Below are positions 5,991 to 9,171 of a DNA stretch of 9,171 bases, one piece after another. The notes below the pieces were generated by a model, which searched no databases, was not told the origin of the DNA, and was given only the letters and a program-made list of their open reading frames with translations. The stretch lies in assembly GCA_030018715.1 (NCBI GenBank), contig JASEHN010000093.1:1-9171 (forward strand). Direction: 5' to 3'. This stretch comes from Thermodesulfobacteriota bacterium (GTDB taxonomy: Bacteria; Desulfobacterota; SM23-61). Position 1 is the first letter of the stretch, and every line of letters starts with the position of its first letter. Both the position numbers and the translations under genes were made by a program.

Positions 5991-7349
5991 TTATTTGATC
6001 AGCAAGCCGACTAAATCACAGGCGCTTTTTAATCTTTCCATCCCCCAGACCTTTTCCACGATCTGTTCAGTCTGGCTCCGGTCCAGCGTTAAGTTGGATA
6101 AGCGACGAAATTTTCCCTTGACTTCCTCCTCGGTCAGGGGGTTCTGGGGGTGCCCCTTGGGATATATGCATTTCTCCGTCAGCCGGGTTCCATCCTTGGT
6201 CTGAATTTCCGCGTGGGCAGCCAGGGTTCCGGGATATTCTTCGACAAATTTCGGATCTGCCTCCAGGGTGACTTTTTTCATAAAATCCCGGATGCGGGGG
6301 TCTTTCAACCTTTCTTCTTGAAACTGATCCAAGGAAATCTGCCCATCCGCCAGCGCCATGGTCACACAGTAAGGAATGCTCAAGCGCGCAGCCAGGGAAG
6401 TTTCCGGAGAATAATTCATACCCTGCCCGGGGGCCGTGGGAGTCACCCAAAAATGAATGGCCTCCACGTCTTCCAGGCGTAATTTCTTTTCGGAGGCAAT
6501 TTTCAGGACACTCAGGATGGGGGTATGGCTGCAAAGGATGGTGGGAAAGGCCTTCAGGCTGTCGGTCATAATCTCATAGAAAGATCCTATGCCTTCGGTA
6601 AGCAAAGGCCATTTAGGCTCATCGGAGTAAGCTTGGCAGAATCCGGACTTATATTCCAGGAGCCCTTTGGGTAAAACCGCCCTTTTATGGGTGATCCGGG
6701 CAGCCACGATCCCGTTCCAGGCAGCCAGCCCCGGATGAAGGCTCTTGGAGAAATCTCCAAAATCGATGCCATAGCGTAACCCGGAGGCCCCATCGGCAGC
6801 CAAGCTGATGGCCCGCTCGGTCTGATCCGCATCCAGGTCCAAAAGCTTGGAAGCCGCCACCGCGGCCGCAACGATCCCCAGGGTCCCGGTGGGGTGCCAG
6901 TATTTGTAATGGGAAGGCATGATGGCTTTGCCTACCCGCCCGGCCACTTCGTAGGCCATAACGATGGCTGTGATTAAGGAAGGGCCGTCAGCGCCGATCT
7001 TCTCCCCCAGAGCCAGGGTGGAAGGGACAACCGAAGCACCCAGGTGAGATATGGATCCCAGGTGGGTGTCGTCGAAATCAATGGTGTGGATTAAAGTTCC
7101 GTTAACCAGCGCCGCCTGGGGGGCAGAGGTTTTCATTCCGGCGATGTATACCGTGGATTCAGGGGACCCCCCCAACTCTTTCACCAGGTCAAAGATCCAA
7201 TGAAACTCTTCATTGGCCAGGGTATAGCCAGCAATTCCGCAGCCCAGGGTGTCTAGAATGATCTCCTTGGTTTTCTGGATTACCTCTTTGGGCAATTCAG
7301 CAAAAGAGGTCCCCCTCACATACTCGGCTAAAACTTGCGTCGCGCCCAT
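5991..7349 (-). CDS. MmgE/PrpD family protein
   Basis: This 452-residue protein belongs to the MmgE/PrpD family, which includes 2-methylcitrate dehydratase, cis-aconitate decarboxylase and iminodisuccinate epimerase: cofactor-free enzymes acting on polycarboxylates. Length is standard. Family motifs are visible: NGTLIHTIDFDDTH at 83-96, SHLGASVVPSTLALGE at 101-116, WHPTGTLG at 151-158, SKSLHPGLAAWNG at 201-213 and LKAFPT at 265-270. By remembered alignment with cis-aconitate decarboxylase, candidate active-site residues are D93 or D94, H102, H152, K202 and K266, all present. The start at 7349 is set by AAGGAG 6 nt upstream; a longer frame to 7442 would overlap the CoxG gene and add an atypical basic tail. 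It follows that gene by 40 bp. No methylcitrate synthase or lyase is nearby, so the substrate is open. Confidence 0.93.
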   Translation of the reverse strand: MGATQVLAEYVRGTSFAELPKEVIQKTKEIILDTLGCGIAGYTLANEEFHWIFDLVKELGGSPESTVYIAGMKTSAPQAALVNGTLIHTIDFDDTHLGSISHLGASVVPSTLALGEKIGADGPSLITAIVMAYEVAGRVGKAIMPSHYKYWHPTGTLGIVAAAVAASKLLDLDADQTERAISLAADGASGLRYGIDFGDFSKSLHPGLAAWNGIVAARITHKRAVLPKGLLEYKSGFCQAYSDEPKWPLLTEGIGSFYEIMTDSLKAFPTILCSHTPILSVLKIASEKKLRLEDVEAIHFWVTPTAPGQGMNYSPETSLAARLSIPYCVTMALADGQISLDQFQEERLKDPRIRDFMKKVTLEADPKFVEEYPGTLAAHAEIQTKDGTRLTEKCIYPKGHPQNPLTEEEVKGKFRRLSNLTLDRSQTEQIVEKVWGMERLKSACDLVGLLIK

Positions 7350-7355
7350 GATTTT

Positions 7356-7361
7356 CTCCTT
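7356..7361 (-). promoter_or_regulatory. Ribosome binding site deciding the MmgE/PrpD start
   Basis: AAGGAG on the minus strand is 6 nt before ATG at 7349. It favours this start over the in-frame ATG at 7442, which lies inside the preceding gene and lacks family-like sequence after it. Confidence 0.75.
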
Positions 7362-7389
7362 TTTGTCTCCGCCTCCCCCGAGTTTCCTT

Positions 7390-7857
7390 TTAGGCCAAAT
7401 CCTGCAGACGATTCTCGATGGCCACAAACGTGGACTTAGCAAAATGCTGGGCCTGCCCCAGGAACATAGCCCGGGAAAAGACCCCCATCTCTTCGACCGC
7501 CGCCTTACAAGCCACGGCCGTTTTCCCTTTCTCTACGGCCGTCATGGCAAAGGTAACTTTCTGTTTCATTCTAAGAAACCCGCCCGGGCCTTCCAGGGCT
7601 AGCCTCACAGAAAAATGTTCAGGTGGAGATATATCCACCATCTCCCCCTCTAACTTCATGTTCAAGGCGACACCAAGTACCTTCATCCTCAGCAGAGCCC
7701 GGAAACGGTTTTCATCCAAGATTTCCACCTGCTCCATACCCGGCAGGCTGCTGAAGATAACCTTTCCAATCAGGCGCCAGACTCTTTCCGGGGAAGTATT
7801 GACCACAAAATTTTTTTCCGCAATCTCTGTGTTCCTTTTCGGGGAATTTATGACCAT
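7390..7857 (-). CDS. CoxG/SRPBCC family protein
   Basis: This 155-residue protein has the START-like SRPBCC fold of the CoxG family (carbon monoxide dehydrogenase subunit G). These proteins bind hydrophobic ligands in an internal cavity; for CO dehydrogenase, CoxG has been linked to electron hand-over through menaquinone. Family features are the NTSPERVWRLIG start of the first helix near 20-31, LPGMEQVEIL near 38-47, a central set of alternating beta strands with LGVALNMKLEGEM near 61-73, and a long C-terminal helix after FSRAMFLGQA. Its ATG lies inside the flavoprotein gene, a 10-bp overlap, with GGAG 5 nt upstream, so the two are coupled. No molybdenum CO dehydrogenase genes are in the window, so it probably serves the neighbouring flavoprotein. 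Family assignment is good; the role is inference. Confidence 0.87.
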   Translation of the reverse strand: MVINSPKRNTEIAEKNFVVNTSPERVWRLIGKVIFSSLPGMEQVEILDENRFRALLRMKVLGVALNMKLEGEMVDISPPEHFSVRLALEGPGGFLRMKQKVTFAMTAVEKGKTAVACKAAVEEMGVFSRAMFLGQAQHFAKSTFVAIENRLQDLA

Positions 7858-9171
7858 GGTCTCTCCGCGGCCGCTTTCCTACCGGCGATGCGTCCAAAGA
7901 CCAGGGCTTCCCCGATGTTGCAGGCTCCTTGATACAGGTAGCCCCAGATCGAGCCGAGTTCACCCGCGGCGTATAACCGGGGAATGGGTTGGCCATCGGG
8001 GTCGAGGACTCGAGACTCTTTGTCCCGCCGCGGCCCTCCCTGGGTATTAATCAGCGCCGGCCAAAGCGGCATAGCAAACAGCGGGGGTTCCAGAGCCCGA
8101 AGATCTTCTTTGGCCCGGCCAAAATCTGTGTCTTTACCAGCCCGGCAGTACTGGTTATACCTGGCGATGGTTTCTTCCAATATCCGCGGATCCACAGATA
8201 CTTTGCCCGCCAGCTCCGCCGCTGTCTTCCCCTGAAGGATCCATCCTTTGGCAATCTCGGCGGAGTTATCCAGGCTCCAATTATACAGGTCGCGATTGTA
8301 CCCGGCAGTGCCCCGGCTCAGCGGGCCACGGCGTCTGGTCGGTTCATCGAAGATGGCAAAAAGGGGCACGCGGGGGAATTCCATCTTCTCGACGTCAAAA
8401 TGGGAGAGTTCTCGGTAGTACTCGTGGATCTCAATCCCGGCCTCGTTGACGAACCTCCGGCCATACTTATCCACGAATATGAACCCTTCGCTGAGGAAGG
8501 ACACCCAAAAAGCTGCTTCAAACCCAGGGGCTTGAAAACCGATCAGGCAGGACAATCGCGTCATATGCCAAATATCCCCGCCAATTTTCTGCACCATACG
8601 GATGCCATCCCCGGTGTTGCCCGGAGTTCCCAAGAACATGGCTGGTTTAACCGGCAGGTAATCCCATTTCATCCTCGGGTCGTTCTCATAACCGCCGCAA
8701 GTCAGGATCACCGCTTGGCGCGCCTTGATAGAAATGGTTTTCCCTTCACTCTCGGCGATCACTCCGGTTATCTCGCCCCCCGGGGAAGAAATCAATTCTT
8801 TCGCCGGTGTGCTGGTTAGGACCTTAATTTTCCTCTTGGCCACCAGCCCGGAGAGAAATTTCCAGAGACGCTGAGAAGGTTTGCCCTCTTCCAAAGTCCC
8901 TTTGATGTTGTATTTGACCACCGTCTCCGCCCCGCGCACGTTGGGAAACCCTGCCCCGGCAATCATCGTCGGGTAAGCAACTTCCAAGGGGGTAAATACC
9001 TGGACCTCTCCCCCCATCTCGCGGATCCACTCCCCATTTTTCATGGCTTCCTCGACAAAAATTTCGATAATTTCTCGTTCGGTGGTTTGGCAGCTGAGGA
9101 TGTCCAGATATTCGATGAATTCTTTTCCCTTCGGGATGATAATGTTGCCGCCGCAGATGCTGCTGTTTCCT
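7848..9171 (-). CDS. FAD-dependent oxidoreductase, fumarate reductase/KstD-like (FAD_binding_2), N-terminus missing
   Basis: The frame is open to the window edge, giving 440 visible complete codons. Roughly 45 N-terminal residues with the GxGxxG nucleotide-binding turn should lie outside. The visible part starts GNSSICGGNI, the usual segment after the first Rossmann unit, so the ATG at 9044 is internal. Further FAD_binding_2 marks are AVILTCGGYENDP, GTPGNTGDGIRM, and near the C-terminus VLDPDGQPIPRLYAAGELG followed by NIGEALVFGRIAG. Such enzymes reduce or oxidise C=C bonds next to a carbonyl or carboxylate. Where fumarate reductases have HG-NRLGG with the catalytic arginine, this protein has WGYLYQGACNIGEA, closer to ketosteroid dehydrogenase-type members, so a fumarate reductase role is unlikely. 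No haem motif or membrane segment is visible. It heads the visible gene run. Confidence 0.9.
   Translation of the reverse strand, partial: GNSSICGGNIIIPKGKEFIEYLDILSCQTTEREIIEIFVEEAMKNGEWIREMGGEVQVFTPLEVAYPTMIAGAGFPNVRGAETVVKYNIKGTLEEGKPSQRLWKFLSGLVAKRKIKVLTSTPAKELISSPGGEITGVIAESEGKTISIKARQAVILTCGGYENDPRMKWDYLPVKPAMFLGTPGNTGDGIRMVQKIGGDIWHMTRLSCLIGFQAPGFEAAFWVSFLSEGFIFVDKYGRRFVNEAGIEIHEYYRELSHFDVEKMEFPRVPLFAIFDEPTRRRGPLSRGTAGYNRDLYNWSLDNSAEIAKGWILQGKTAAELAGKVSVDPRILEETIARYNQYCRAGKDTDFGRAKEDLRALEPPLFAMPLWPALINTQGGPRRDKESRVLDPDGQPIPRLYAAGELGSIWGYLYQGACNIGEALVFGRIAGRKAAAERPWS

Noticed and set aside
5049..6014. Long open frame of 321 codons on the plus strand
   Set aside because: It lies opposite the carboxyltransferase gene, whose protein matches a known family over its full length. 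The plus-strand translation shows no family motif and has shadow-like composition.
7350..7442. Longer start for the MmgE/PrpD gene
   Set aside because: The extra 31 residues are basic and unlike the family, overlap the CoxG gene, and bypass the well-placed AAGGAG before 7349.
7989..8819. Plus-strand open frame of 276 codons
   Set aside because: It is antisense to conserved flavoprotein motifs and has no recognisable domain.
9042..9044. ATG as the start of the flavoprotein
   Set aside because: The frame continues upstream to the window edge with conserved FAD_binding_2 sequence (GNSSICGGNI), so this methionine is internal.

Overview
The window reads as a block of anaerobic catabolic genes from a bacterium. 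All confidently called genes lie on the minus strand, so transcription runs from high to low coordinates. Moderate GC content, strong AAGGAGG-type ribosome sites, a TRAP transporter beside acyl-CoA carboxylation and epimerisation genes, and a fumarate-reductase-like flavoprotein fit a Desulfobacterota (former Deltaproteobacteria) or similar syntrophic or sulfate-reducing lineage. That placement is inference from gene style; no marker gene is present.

Layout in transcription order: (1) 9171-7848, an FAD-binding_2 oxidoreductase whose N-terminus lies beyond the window edge; (2) 7857-7390, a CoxG/SRPBCC protein overlapping the flavoprotein by 10 bp; (3) 7349-5991, an MmgE/PrpD family protein; (4) 5990-5715, a gap holding a small unrecognised reading frame interrupted by an in-frame TAG; (5) 5714-4152, a biotin-dependent carboxyltransferase beta subunit of the propionyl/methylmalonyl-CoA type; (6) 3912-3508, a methylmalonyl-CoA epimerase-like VOC protein; (7) 3282-216, a complete TRAP transporter in the order dctP, dctQ, dctM. 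Positions 1-215 hold no supported gene.

The first three genes are tightly packed. The later ones are separated by spacers of 225-276 bp, most of them full of inverted repeats, and one carries a candidate promoter for the transporter. A reasonable joint reading is that the TRAP system imports an organic acid that is processed by the flavoprotein (redox), the MmgE/PrpD enzyme (hydration, dehydration or isomerisation) and the carboxyltransferase and epimerase (methylmalonyl-CoA node). The substrate cannot be read from the sequence. No biotin carboxylase, biotin carrier, methylmalonyl-CoA mutase, CoA ligase or regulator is visible.

The points most worth a second look are the flavoprotein-CoxG pair, a carboxyltransferase with a changed specificity loop, the TAG-interrupted small frame, and the palindromic elements in the spacers. 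I did not find a defence system, CRISPR array, transposase, tRNA or rRNA.
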